Shown piece by piece: positions 7,012-13,231 of a stretch of DNA of 14,950 nt (the first letter of the stretch is position 1; every line of letters starts with the position of its first letter). A program made the position numbers and the translations under genes. The notes beneath the pieces are model-generated. The model was given only the letters and a program-made list of their open reading frames with translations, searched no databases and was not told the DNA's origin. Source of the stretch: CAZJPD01 sp964547795 (GTDB taxonomy: Bacteria; Pseudomonadota; Alphaproteobacteria; Rickettsiales; Midichloriaceae). The DNA lies in assembly GCA_964547795.1 (NCBI GenBank), contig CAZJPD010000024.1:1-14950 (forward strand), in the 5' to 3' direction.

Positions 7012-7104
7012 TTACTTCAACAGCTTTAGTGTAGAATCAGAACCTTCCCTAAATCTGTTGAACATCTTACCCATTTTTTCTATTTTTGTTTTCTCTACAG
7101 ATAT
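7012..7104 (-). other. Possible tiny ORF with a strong ribosome site but an ATA start position
   Basis: This stretch lies between murA and argS. A strong AGGAG (7110-7114) sits five bases before ATA (7102-7104), and 30 codons follow to TAA at 7012-7014. The peptide would read ISVEKTKIEKMGKMFNRF and end STLKLLK; it is basic, soluble-looking and not recognised. The frame is open upstream only to TGA at 7117-7119. The first ATG in frame is at 7072-7074 (20 residues) and has no ribosome site at the right spacing. Either a start codon was lost (ATG to ATA), ATA is used, or the AGGAG is coincidental. Confidence that it is expressed is low. Confidence 0.25.
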
Positions 7105-7144
7105 TTTATCTCCTCTTCATCCCTGATGCATTTATATTAAATAC

Positions 7145-8470
7145 CTAAAGGAGCACCCTTTCCAGTTTTATATTGGTGTTCTTCAGTTTTTCTGCTAAGT
7201 TTCCATAACCCCTTTCAATTTGATCAGCAGCATGAAGTGTACTCTCTCCCTCAGCAAGTACTGTAGCTATTAAATAGGCAAGTCCTGCTCTTAGATCAGG
7301 AATAACAATAGGGGTAGGGACAGCTTTTAATTTTGTTGGTCCATGAATCAATGCACTATGCATAAAATCTTGTCCCTTATAACGGCATTCTGCAGCTCCC
7401 AGACATGCACTGACAACCTCTGTTTTTGCCCCTAATCTATTTAAAATATCCAAATAGCCAAACCTCTTTTCATGAACAGTTTCATGAATGACAGAAATAC
7501 CATTTGCTTGGGTTAGGATTGTTGCAAATGGTTGTTGCCAATCGGTTGTAAATCCTGGGTATACGTCTGTTTCTATTTCTGTAGATTTCAACTTTTCTTT
7601 GCGAAAGAATAATATACTGTCACATTTCAAAAATTTAAAACCACCACCTATTTTTGTATAATGTGACAAAAAGTTCCCCAATAAATCCGGTCGTATTCCA
7701 GATACCTCAATCTTACCATTTGATGCACATGCTAAAGATGCCCATGATGCTACTTCGATTCTGTCGCCAGCTATAAAAAAGTTAGTACCATTCAATTTTT
7801 TCACTCCCTGTATTATCAATTCCCTGTTTGTTGATAAGAAGATAATCGCACCCATAGAACGTAGCATGGTAATCAGTTCAATAATTTCAGGTTCTAAGGC
7901 AATATTCTTGATGATACTTGTCCCCTCTGCTAGAACACCTAAAAATAAGCATGTTTCAGTAGCTCCAACTGATGGGTAGGGTAAATATATATGACAAGCC
8001 TTTAACCTTTTTTTTGTATGAGCTATGTGTTTGTTTTCTTTTTTAACAACTTCAGCCCCAAATTTTTTAATAGCATCTATGTGATAATCCACATTCCTCT
8101 TTCCAATATAGTCCCCTCCTACTGTAGGAACTGTAGCTTTACCTAACCTATGTAGTAAAATACTCAAAAGCAGGATTGGTATTCTATTACTTCTAGTATC
8201 AGGCAATGATGCTTCATGCGTAGTTATATTGCCTGCATCTATAAACATGGTATTATTGCCTTGATCCCAACCTACACTAACACCTGCTGACGTTAATAAC
8301 CCTTTGGTAATCTCTGTATCGCCTATATTAGGCATACCTCTCAATGTAGTTTTTTCTGGGCTTAACAATGCAGCAACCATCGCCTTAGTAGCCAGATTTT
8401 TAGCTCCCATACATGTTATTTTTCCCTCAATAAGTGTGCCACCTTGAATTTTATACGAAATTCCTTTCAT
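7145..8470 (-). CDS. murA: UDP-N-acetylglucosamine 1-carboxyvinyltransferase MurA, Asp in place of catalytic Cys
   Basis: MurA transfers enolpyruvate from PEP to UDP-GlcNAc, the first committed step of peptidoglycan synthesis, in the cytoplasm. The 441 residues show the EPSP-synthase-like fold with active-site landmarks K24 and N25 (MGAKN), the loop GGDYIGKRNVD (118-128), YPGFTTDWQQP (304-314, with Asp310), and IPDLRAG (390-396, with R394). The C-terminus IERGYGNLAEKLK also matches. In the loop, Asp120 stands where E. coli has Cys115; this substitution occurs naturally in Chlamydia and Mycobacterium and makes MurA insensitive to fosfomycin. TDWQQP and HETVHEKRFGYL resemble a divergent MurA branch rather than the common alphaproteobacterial form, as I recall it. 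It starts 5 bases after the phosphohexomutase stop; GGAG at that gene's end may serve as its ribosome site. The family is secure; transfer is inference. Confidence 0.92.
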   Translation of the reverse strand: MKGISYKIQGGTLIEGKITCMGAKNLATKAMVAALLSPEKTTLRGMPNIGDTEITKGLLTSAGVSVGWDQGNNTMFIDAGNITTHEASLPDTRSNRIPILLLSILLHRLGKATVPTVGGDYIGKRNVDYHIDAIKKFGAEVVKKENKHIAHTKKRLKACHIYLPYPSVGATETCLFLGVLAEGTSIIKNIALEPEIIELITMLRSMGAIIFLSTNRELIIQGVKKLNGTNFFIAGDRIEVASWASLACASNGKIEVSGIRPDLLGNFLSHYTKIGGGFKFLKCDSILFFRKEKLKSTEIETDVYPGFTTDWQQPFATILTQANGISVIHETVHEKRFGYLDILNRLGAKTEVVSACLGAAECRYKGQDFMHSALIHGPTKLKAVPTPIVIPDLRAGLAYLIATVLAEGESTLHAADQIERGYGNLAEKLKNTNIKLERVLL

Positions 8471-8475
8471 TTAAA

Positions 8476-9894
8476 TTAAACTCCAAACTTAGTGAAAAAT
8501 TCCTTTATTCCAACTTTCTGTAGTATATTGGATAAATACCTCAATATAAAGTCAAAATTGTGTTGTGAATAACCTTCTAGCCTTATCACTAGTGCTTCTT
8601 CAGTATTAGAGGCTCTTATCAACCACCATCCTTTTTCATTTTCTATTCTTATTCCATCTAGTGTAATATACCTAACATTCATATTATCCAACATGTTTTT
8701 AATTTTATAAATAACGCTTGCTTTTTCCTTTTCTTTACAAGGAATTCTGATTCCAGGGGACACAAAACTCTTTGGTAGATTCGTAAAATAGTCTTTGTGT
8801 TTTTTATCCAGGAAAAGGAAAATCAGCTTGCATGCAGTAAATAAAGCATCATCATAGCCGTAATAATTTTCTTTAAAAAACAAATGACCGCTTACTTCTC
8901 CAGCAAGTATTGCATTTTCCTCCAACATCTTAGTTTTAATATTAGAATGCCCTGTTTTCCACATAATTGGAATACCTCCAAGCCTCTCTATTTCATCTAA
9001 AGCGATTCTGCTAGCTTTAATATCTGCGATGATTTTTGCATTAGGATGCCTTTTTAGTAAGTCATGTGCAAAAAAAGCCAACAGCTGATCCCCATAAAAC
9101 ACCCTACAATCCTTATTAATCAAAACCAATCTATCGCCATTCCCATCAAAAGCTATCCCGAAATCACATTTTTCCTTACAGATAACCATCTTAATCTGCT
9201 GTAAATTTTCTTCTTTGGTTGGGTCTGGAGGATGTGCTGGAAAATTTCCATCAATTTTATCGTTTATTATGATATGCTGTCCAGGTAGTTTCTTGACAAT
9301 TTTTTTTAATATATTACTGACAGATCCATTGGATATATCCCAGACTATTTTTAAATCTGTATCCCTTATTTCACTAAAGTGGTTTTTTGGGTCTGTAATT
9401 TTCTCTGTATATTTTTTATCAATATTTAAAATTTCTAATGTACCAGGAAATTTGGAGAATTTAATTTCTCCACTTATTGCTATATTATAAAGCCTCTGTA
9501 AGGAATCGCCAAAAAATGGTTTTTTCTCAACCACTATTTTAAATCCGTTATCTTCCTTAGGATTATGCGAAGCTGTTACTATTATACCAGCAAATACCTG
9601 TGCTACAGTTTGACAAGCATGATATAATATAGGGGTAGGAATTAAGCCTAGTTCTATGATATCAATCCCCATGTTTAACAGTCCATGTATTAAGGAATTT
9701 TTTAATTTTGGTGAACTTTTCCTTCCGTCATATCCGACACATACTTTACCAGTAATGTCATTGTTTTTTAAATAAGTTCCTAAACTGCATCCCAAAAAAT
9801 AGGCATCCTTTTTACTTAAATTCTTTCCATATTTTCCTCTGATATCATACTCTCTGATTATTTCTTTATTGAAGATATGTTTATTATTTCTCAT
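8476..9894 (-). CDS. Phosphomannomutase/phosphoglucomutase (alpha-D-phosphohexomutase, AlgC/ManB type)
   Basis: This enzyme interconverts hexose 1- and 6-phosphates through an active-site phosphoserine, feeding nucleotide-sugar and envelope synthesis. All four signature loops are present in the 472 residues: the phosphoserine loop TASHNP (107-112, Ser109), the Mg-binding loop DGNGDR (250-255), the sugar-binding loop GEVSGH (332-337), and the phosphate-binding loop RASNTE (427-432). The N-terminus REYDIRGKYG and VGYDGRKSSP are typical. Its start at 9894 (MRNNKHIF) precedes the conserved region by about 15 residues; no strong ribosome site is visible. murA begins 5 bases after its stop, so the two are probably co-transcribed. 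Similar genes are called algC, manB, pmm or pgm, and substrate preference cannot be read from sequence, so I give no symbol. Confidence 0.93.
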   Translation of the reverse strand: MRNNKHIFNKEIIREYDIRGKYGKNLSKKDAYFLGCSLGTYLKNNDITGKVCVGYDGRKSSPKLKNSLIHGLLNMGIDIIELGLIPTPILYHACQTVAQVFAGIIVTASHNPKEDNGFKIVVEKKPFFGDSLQRLYNIAISGEIKFSKFPGTLEILNIDKKYTEKITDPKNHFSEIRDTDLKIVWDISNGSVSNILKKIVKKLPGQHIIINDKIDGNFPAHPPDPTKEENLQQIKMVICKEKCDFGIAFDGNGDRLVLINKDCRVFYGDQLLAFFAHDLLKRHPNAKIIADIKASRIALDEIERLGGIPIMWKTGHSNIKTKMLEENAILAGEVSGHLFFKENYYGYDDALFTACKLIFLFLDKKHKDYFTNLPKSFVSPGIRIPCKEKEKASVIYKIKNMLDNMNVRYITLDGIRIENEKGWWLIRASNTEEALVIRLEGYSQHNFDFILRYLSNILQKVGIKEFFTKFGV

Positions 9895-9926
9895 TGTGAT
9901 TCAAAAATACCCCTATCTAACTGTCT

Positions 9927-9940
9927 TATGCTATAGCATA
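9927..9940. promoter_or_regulatory. Perfect 14-bp palindrome upstream of phosphohexomutase-murA
   Basis: TATGCTATAGCATA is a perfect palindrome 33 bases upstream of the phosphohexomutase ATG. It overlaps a TGCTATAGC string resembling an extended -10. It could be an operator, or chance in AT-rich DNA. Confidence 0.25.
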
Positions 9941-9951
9941 TATCACTTATA

Positions 9952-10391
9952 CTAAATATCCTTGATTGATTTTACTGTTTTTATCCAAGTTGGTCTCTTA
10001 TTTTGCCTATTATGAAGTGGAGAAATTTTCTGTTCTGTCCATTTATGTTTTGTTTCATCCATATCTTTCAAATAAATAGTACTTGATTTCACTAAATCAG
10101 AACCTAATTTCCCATGCATATTTTCTTGAAATGTTTCTTCTACCCATTTTTGAGCGTTTGGAACAATTTTGTTAAGATCATTCAAATGAAATTTATATTG
10201 TGATTGATAACCGGAAACTTCATTAGAACTTGCAAACAATTGAAAAAATCTAGCAAATAACTCAGAATTTTGGTGGTTTTTAGGATATTTTGCTACTTGC
10301 TTGATCAAAACATCATCAATAGCTTGCTTTATTGGTAGGATGCTAGAAAAGTTTCTTAAGTCAGAATAGAGGTCTTTTACAAAATTGGTTA
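9952..10391 (-). CDS. Hypothetical protein, C-terminal part, cut by assembly gap
   Basis: 145 codons are open from the gap edge to the stop at 9952. I do not recognise the protein. It is soluble, polar and helix-prone, with Lys/Asn/Gln-rich segments and no membrane helix or known catalytic motif. Landmarks: TNFVKDLYSDLRNF just after the gap, NSELFARFFQLFASSNEV in the middle, and a basic end with WIKTVKSIKDI. There is no start within the visible part. It most likely continues the reading frame at 10402-10744. The 10 Ns put the halves out of frame, but any true gap length that is a multiple of three would join them. It lies downstream of the broken SpoT-like and MFS genes on the same strand, in the accessory region next to the phosphohexomutase gene. 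Confidence 0.55.
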
Positions 10392-10401
10392 NNNNNNNNN
10401 N
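10392..10401. other. Assembly gap (10 N)
   Basis: Ten undetermined bases interrupt a minus-strand coding region. The exact number is probably a placeholder, so coordinates and frame across it are unreliable. Confidence 0.95.
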
Positions 10402-10744
10402 TTTCATGAATAATCACATCATAGACGATTTTCTTGATTGTAATAGTGTAGGACTTTTTATTTCTGAAACTGTTAAATACAAAATTTAGTAAAGAAGCGT
10501 TTATTGTTTTGCAATTCCCCTCATCTAAATCAAACCTTTGTTGCTCTTTGATTCGAAAATTTAATGAATTCTGATAGGCTTTTATCGCAACCAAGCCTAG
10601 CAATGACTTAAATATTTTATACTGATAGAGATGCTTGATATGCTGGGCAAATCTGTCTTTAATTTTTTCATTATCTGCTTGAGTATGCAAAATTATTGTT
10701 TGTATAGCATCCAATTTGTACACACAAGATATATTAGTAATCAC
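10402..10744 (-). CDS. Hypothetical protein, N-terminal part, cut by assembly gap
   Basis: 114 codons run from GTG (10742-10744) to the gap edge. I do not recognise it. Landmarks: ITNISCVYKLDAIQTIILHT at the start, a charged stretch DNEKIKDRF, KIFKSLLGLVAIKAYQNSLN, and TITIKKIVYDVIIHE at the gap. No ribosome site precedes the GTG. The frame is open further upstream, through a plausible DVNATDSLNA stretch, to the stop codons TAA TGA (10778-10783) that end the SpoT-like gene, which is in the same frame. So this could be the following gene of an operon, or a former extension of the SpoT-like protein after two stops. It probably forms one gene with 9952-10391. Confidence 0.5.
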
Positions 10745-10780
10745 TATTGCATTTAAACTATCTGTAGCATTAACATCTCA

Positions 10781-11452
10781 TTATTCCCTCTTCTTCAACA
10801 CCTTATTAGTAAACTTAAATAACCTTTCTTCAATTTCATATTTTCTATCTTCTGTACCTAGCTTTTCACATATATTGGCAACAGTGCCTAGCATTATATT
10901 AGTGGTTTCTTCTGCAACTTTCCTTTGTTTTTCTGATTTATGTCCTTCTATAGTTTCCATGTTATGCACTCTATCCATGTTTTTGATGAATAAAGACTCG
11001 TAGTCTTTTGTTGCGTGTAGCTTTCTCAGTATTTCTTCAAGTGTAAGGATTGTTTTCTTTCCTTTTCTAAGTTTAATAACGTTATCGTCTGTAACGTAAC
11101 AGCTATCAAATCCATAACATACTTTTGTCACATCAAGAACCATTTGTGCTATAGGAACGTTAAACTCTCTTATTATCAACCCAAAATCACAACCTTTACA
11201 ATTTTCTAATGTATCGTGAAGTATACAAGCAACAAGTACATCAGTTTTAAAGGAATACTCACTTACTATTTTAGCAACTGCAAGCGGGTGTGAATAAAAA
11301 GGCTCACCTGTTTTTCTTGGTTGGTCACCATGCCATTTTTTAGCAAAGATAATAGCCTTTTCTACTAGCTTAGTATTGATTTTTCTTTTTGCTTTTTTAT
11401 TCAATTCTTCAAGCTGATTTAGCAAAGCTGTTGAATATTGGCAAGGTTTCAT
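10781..11452 (-). CDS. RelA/SpoT-type HD hydrolase domain protein, hydrolase-only, HDxxED altered to HDxxEN
   Basis: This 223-residue protein matches the (p)ppGpp hydrolase half of RelA/SpoT enzymes and stops before the synthetase domain. Compared with Rel of Streptococcus (R44, H53, H77, D78, E81, D82, D144, N148), it shows R46, H55, H79, D80, E83, Asn84, D160 and N164. Only the second acid of HDxxED is changed (HDTLEN), which could impair Mn-dependent 3'-pyrophosphate removal. Other landmarks: GEPFYSHPLAVA (49-60) and KNMDRVHNMETI (157-168). ATG at 11452 is the first standard start, but the frame is open and coding-like up to 11560 (including YFDYPCEEK and YRPF just before the ATG) without a start codon. 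That segment would join the MFS gene upstream if the G6 run were one base shorter. Such hydrolase fragments are common in Rickettsiales accessory elements. Family secure; activity doubtful. Confidence 0.82.
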   Translation of the reverse strand: MKPCQYSTALLNQLEELNKKAKRKINTKLVEKAIIFAKKWHGDQPRKTGEPFYSHPLAVAKIVSEYSFKTDVLVACILHDTLENCKGCDFGLIIREFNVPIAQMVLDVTKVCYGFDSCYVTDDNVIKLRKGKKTILTLEEILRKLHATKDYESLFIKNMDRVHNMETIEGHKSEKQRKVAEETTNIMLGTVANICEKLGTEDRKYEIEERLFKFTNKVLKKRE

Positions 11453-11540
11453 AAAAGGCCTGTACTCATCACTTAGGTTGTAATTGAATTTATCTTCAAG
11501 TGCTGTATCTGGATATGCTGGCTTTTCTTCACATGGATAA

Positions 11541-11731
11541 TCAAAGTATAAACCCCCCTTCTATCTCTAGTTTTCTGAAGTAGTACAAAGCCCATAAATA
11601 ACCGATGATAACAGGAGTAAGCAGAACCAATAGCCCATAATGTCCTAAATAGTTACCTAAAAAAATTAAGCCAAAAGTTGTGCTTAATTTAGACAAAGGG
11701 TTTGCAATTCCGAATGTAGTGGCTACAGAAA
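11541..11731 (-). pseudogene. Out-of-frame C-terminal remnant of the MFS transporter (last two membrane helices)
   Basis: A -1 shift at the T7 run (11729-11735) opens 62 codons that continue the transporter: SVATTFGIANPLSKLSTTFG, LIFLGNYLGHYG, then LLVLLTPVIIGYLWALYY and RKLEIEGG. These supply the two missing hydrophobic helices (11 and 12) of a ProP-like protein. The frame ends at TGA (11541-11543), shortly after the G6 run at 11553-11558. Removing one G there would carry the frame into the SpoT-like gene. Confidence 0.7.
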
Positions 11732-12832
11732 AAAACGCTTGCCAATAGGAAAATATTTATATTGTACTGCATCTAGAGTGCCACAGGTTGAAACACCAAC
11801 AGGTATAAGTACGCATTGCAAACAAAATAAAGAAAATGAATCCGAAAGATTGTTAAGCCAATATGGTATGAATGGCAAGGTAACAACAAACAATAAGCCA
11901 CTGATTATAGCTATTTTAATAGGATGTACTTTTTTTGCAAGACAAGCTACAATTAAAGCCCCAATTAATGCAAGTATAGCAATTTTTAAATTGTGATTAA
12001 TAACCTGCTCGTACGTCATATTAAGTGATTCTTTCATAAAATTAGCTAGATAGATATAGGTAATATAACCACAAATAGGATTATGGAGTTCAGTTAAAAA
12101 GAAAGCTAAAACAGTTTTTTTATTTACCTTCTCATTATCAAAACTTTCATAGCTTTTGGGGTCTTGATTGTTCTTTTCCATTTTTTTAGCAATCCTAAGT
12201 TTATGGTTTGTAAACTCAGGTGTTTCTCGTAATTTTAATCTGGCAAAAATACCAATAATCGCAATAAATGCACCAGCAACAAAAGCCCAACGCCAATTAA
12301 TTCCCATAAACAGTACAAATGATGCAATACTTAGAGCAAAAAGCCCCCCATGTGTAGCAACCCCAGCAATTCCAGCTGCAACACATTTATGAGGGACTTT
12401 TAAGATTTCTGACAAATAAAGAAATGCCCCCATCATTTCACCTAAAGAAGAAAACCCTTGTAGCATCCTAGAGACTATAACCATGATAGTTGCAGTTATC
12501 CCTATTTCTTCATACCCAGGTGTGCTTGCCATTATCAAGCAAGCTATAGCCATTACAAAAGTGGTAATGGTTATTGTGTACTTTCTACCTTTAATATCCC
12601 CAATTTTACCTATTATCAAGCCTGCTACTGGTCTTAAAAGATAGGTTAAGCAAAAAGCAGTTGCACCTAGTAATTGTGCAGTTGTTGGGTTTGTTTTTGG
12701 AAAAAACAGGTCATTCAAAAGCATTGACATGTGTACATAAAGGTACAAGTCAAAGTACTCAAGGAACGTACCTATTGAAAGCAGAAACACAGACCACTTT
12801 TGTTCTTTTGTTAGTCCTGTTTCTGTTGTCAT
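11723..12832 (-). CDS. ProP-like MFS transporter, truncated by a frameshift at T7
   Basis: This is a major facilitator superfamily protein of the metabolite:H+ symporter (ProP/proline-betaine) type. Such carriers import osmolytes or metabolites across the inner membrane and are multiplied in Rickettsiales. Ten hydrophobic helices are visible in 369 residues, including FLEYFDLYLYVHMS in helix 1, the loop 2-3 motif GKIGDIKGRK (75-84), SRMLQGFSSLGEMMGA in helix 4, and WRWAFVAGAF in helix 6. A Lys-rich central loop precedes helix 7. Translation stops at KRFFL just after seven Ts, while the missing helices 11-12 are encoded immediately downstream in the -1 frame (11541-11731). ATG 12832 fits the family start, with a weak ribosome site. 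Substrate is unknown. The gene is broken, rescued by slippage, or miscalled by sequencing. Confidence 0.85.
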   Translation of the reverse strand: MTTETGLTKEQKWSVFLLSIGTFLEYFDLYLYVHMSMLLNDLFFPKTNPTTAQLLGATAFCLTYLLRPVAGLIIGKIGDIKGRKYTITITTFVMAIACLIMASTPGYEEIGITATIMVIVSRMLQGFSSLGEMMGAFLYLSEILKVPHKCVAAGIAGVATHGGLFALSIASFVLFMGINWRWAFVAGAFIAIIGIFARLKLRETPEFTNHKLRIAKKMEKNNQDPKSYESFDNEKVNKKTVLAFFLTELHNPICGYITYIYLANFMKESLNMTYEQVINHNLKIAILALIGALIVACLAKKVHPIKIAIISGLLFVVTLPFIPYWLNNLSDSFSLFCLQCVLIPVGVSTCGTLDAVQYKYFPIGKRFFL

Positions 12833-12979
12833 ACTTTACTTTATTTTTATACCCCTTACCAAACTATAATGAACCTATATGAACTAAAAAGGAAAGTAAA
12901 ATTTTTAGATAATTATCTGGGGTGTTTATTTATAACAAAAGCGAGAAAGGTTAAGACATAAAAAGCCTTCACAATCTCC

Positions 12980-13016
12980 GTCATCATAAGATCGCAACAG
13001 CGATTGTGGCAATCCA
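12980..13016 (+). repeat. Dispersed hairpin repeat, copy A
   Basis: The layout is GTCATCATAAG, then the stem ATCGC-AACA-GCGAT (12991-13004), then TGTGGCAATCC. The left flank has drifted from the GTCATTGCGAG form seen in the other two copies. It overlaps a 10-bp perfect stem TGTGGCAATC/GATTGCCACA (13005-13028) formed with the facing copy B. Confidence 0.6.
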
Positions 13017-13017
13017 G

Positions 13018-13052
13018 AGATTGCCACACTTACTCTGTGAGCTCGCAATGAC
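13018..13052 (-). repeat. Dispersed hairpin repeat, copy B
   Basis: On the minus strand: GTCATTGCGAG, a 5-bp stem region (plus strand CTTAC-TCT-GTGAG with one G-U), then TGTGGCAATC. It faces copy A head to head. Flanks match copy C while the stem differs. Confidence 0.65.
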
Positions 13053-13064
13053 AGGGCAGAAGGG

Positions 13065-13100
13065 TGGACTGCCACGCCTGTTACACAGGCTCGCAATGAC
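13065..13100 (-). repeat. Dispersed hairpin repeat, copy C
   Basis: On the minus strand: GTCATTGCGAG, then a perfect 6-bp stem (plus strand GCCTGT-TAC-ACAGGC, 13076-13090), then GTGGCAGTCC. It is 48 bases from copy B in the same orientation. The same flanks around a changed but still paired stem show that pairing is kept. Confidence 0.7.
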
Positions 13101-13231
13101 GATAATGTGGGATGTGGACTTGCAATAGATAAAATGTCTCAACCTTTCCTACTTTTGCTATAAATATAAGCACGATAAGCATTTTTTTTGTTAAAAAATA
13201 AAAACAAAGTTTGGTATTAGCGATGCGAAAG

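Larger units (their letters stand above)
12928..13165. mobile_element. MITE-like element with 32-bp imperfect terminal inverted repeats
   Basis: The left arm 12928-12959 (ATTTATAACAAAAG... to ...AGACAT) matches the reverse complement of 13134-13165 at 27 of 32 positions, and all five differences are transitions. The arms enclose about 174 bases holding three copies of a GTCATTGCGAG/GTGGCAATC hairpin repeat and a degenerate fourth near 13110-13128. No protein-coding frame is convincing inside. It fills the 390-base gap between the MFS gene and mrdA. The structure suggests a non-autonomous mobile element or a composite repeat that folds as one long hairpin. No target-site duplication was confidently found. 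Confidence 0.6.

Noticed and set aside
12872..12892. Direct repeat GTTCAT...GTTCAT before the MFS gene as an operator
   Set aside because: Only six bases are repeated in very AT-rich DNA; no clear promoter geometry supports it.
12980..13100. Repeats considered as a small CRISPR array
   Set aside because: Only three units, in mixed orientation, with variable stems instead of identical repeats and unique spacers, and no cas genes.
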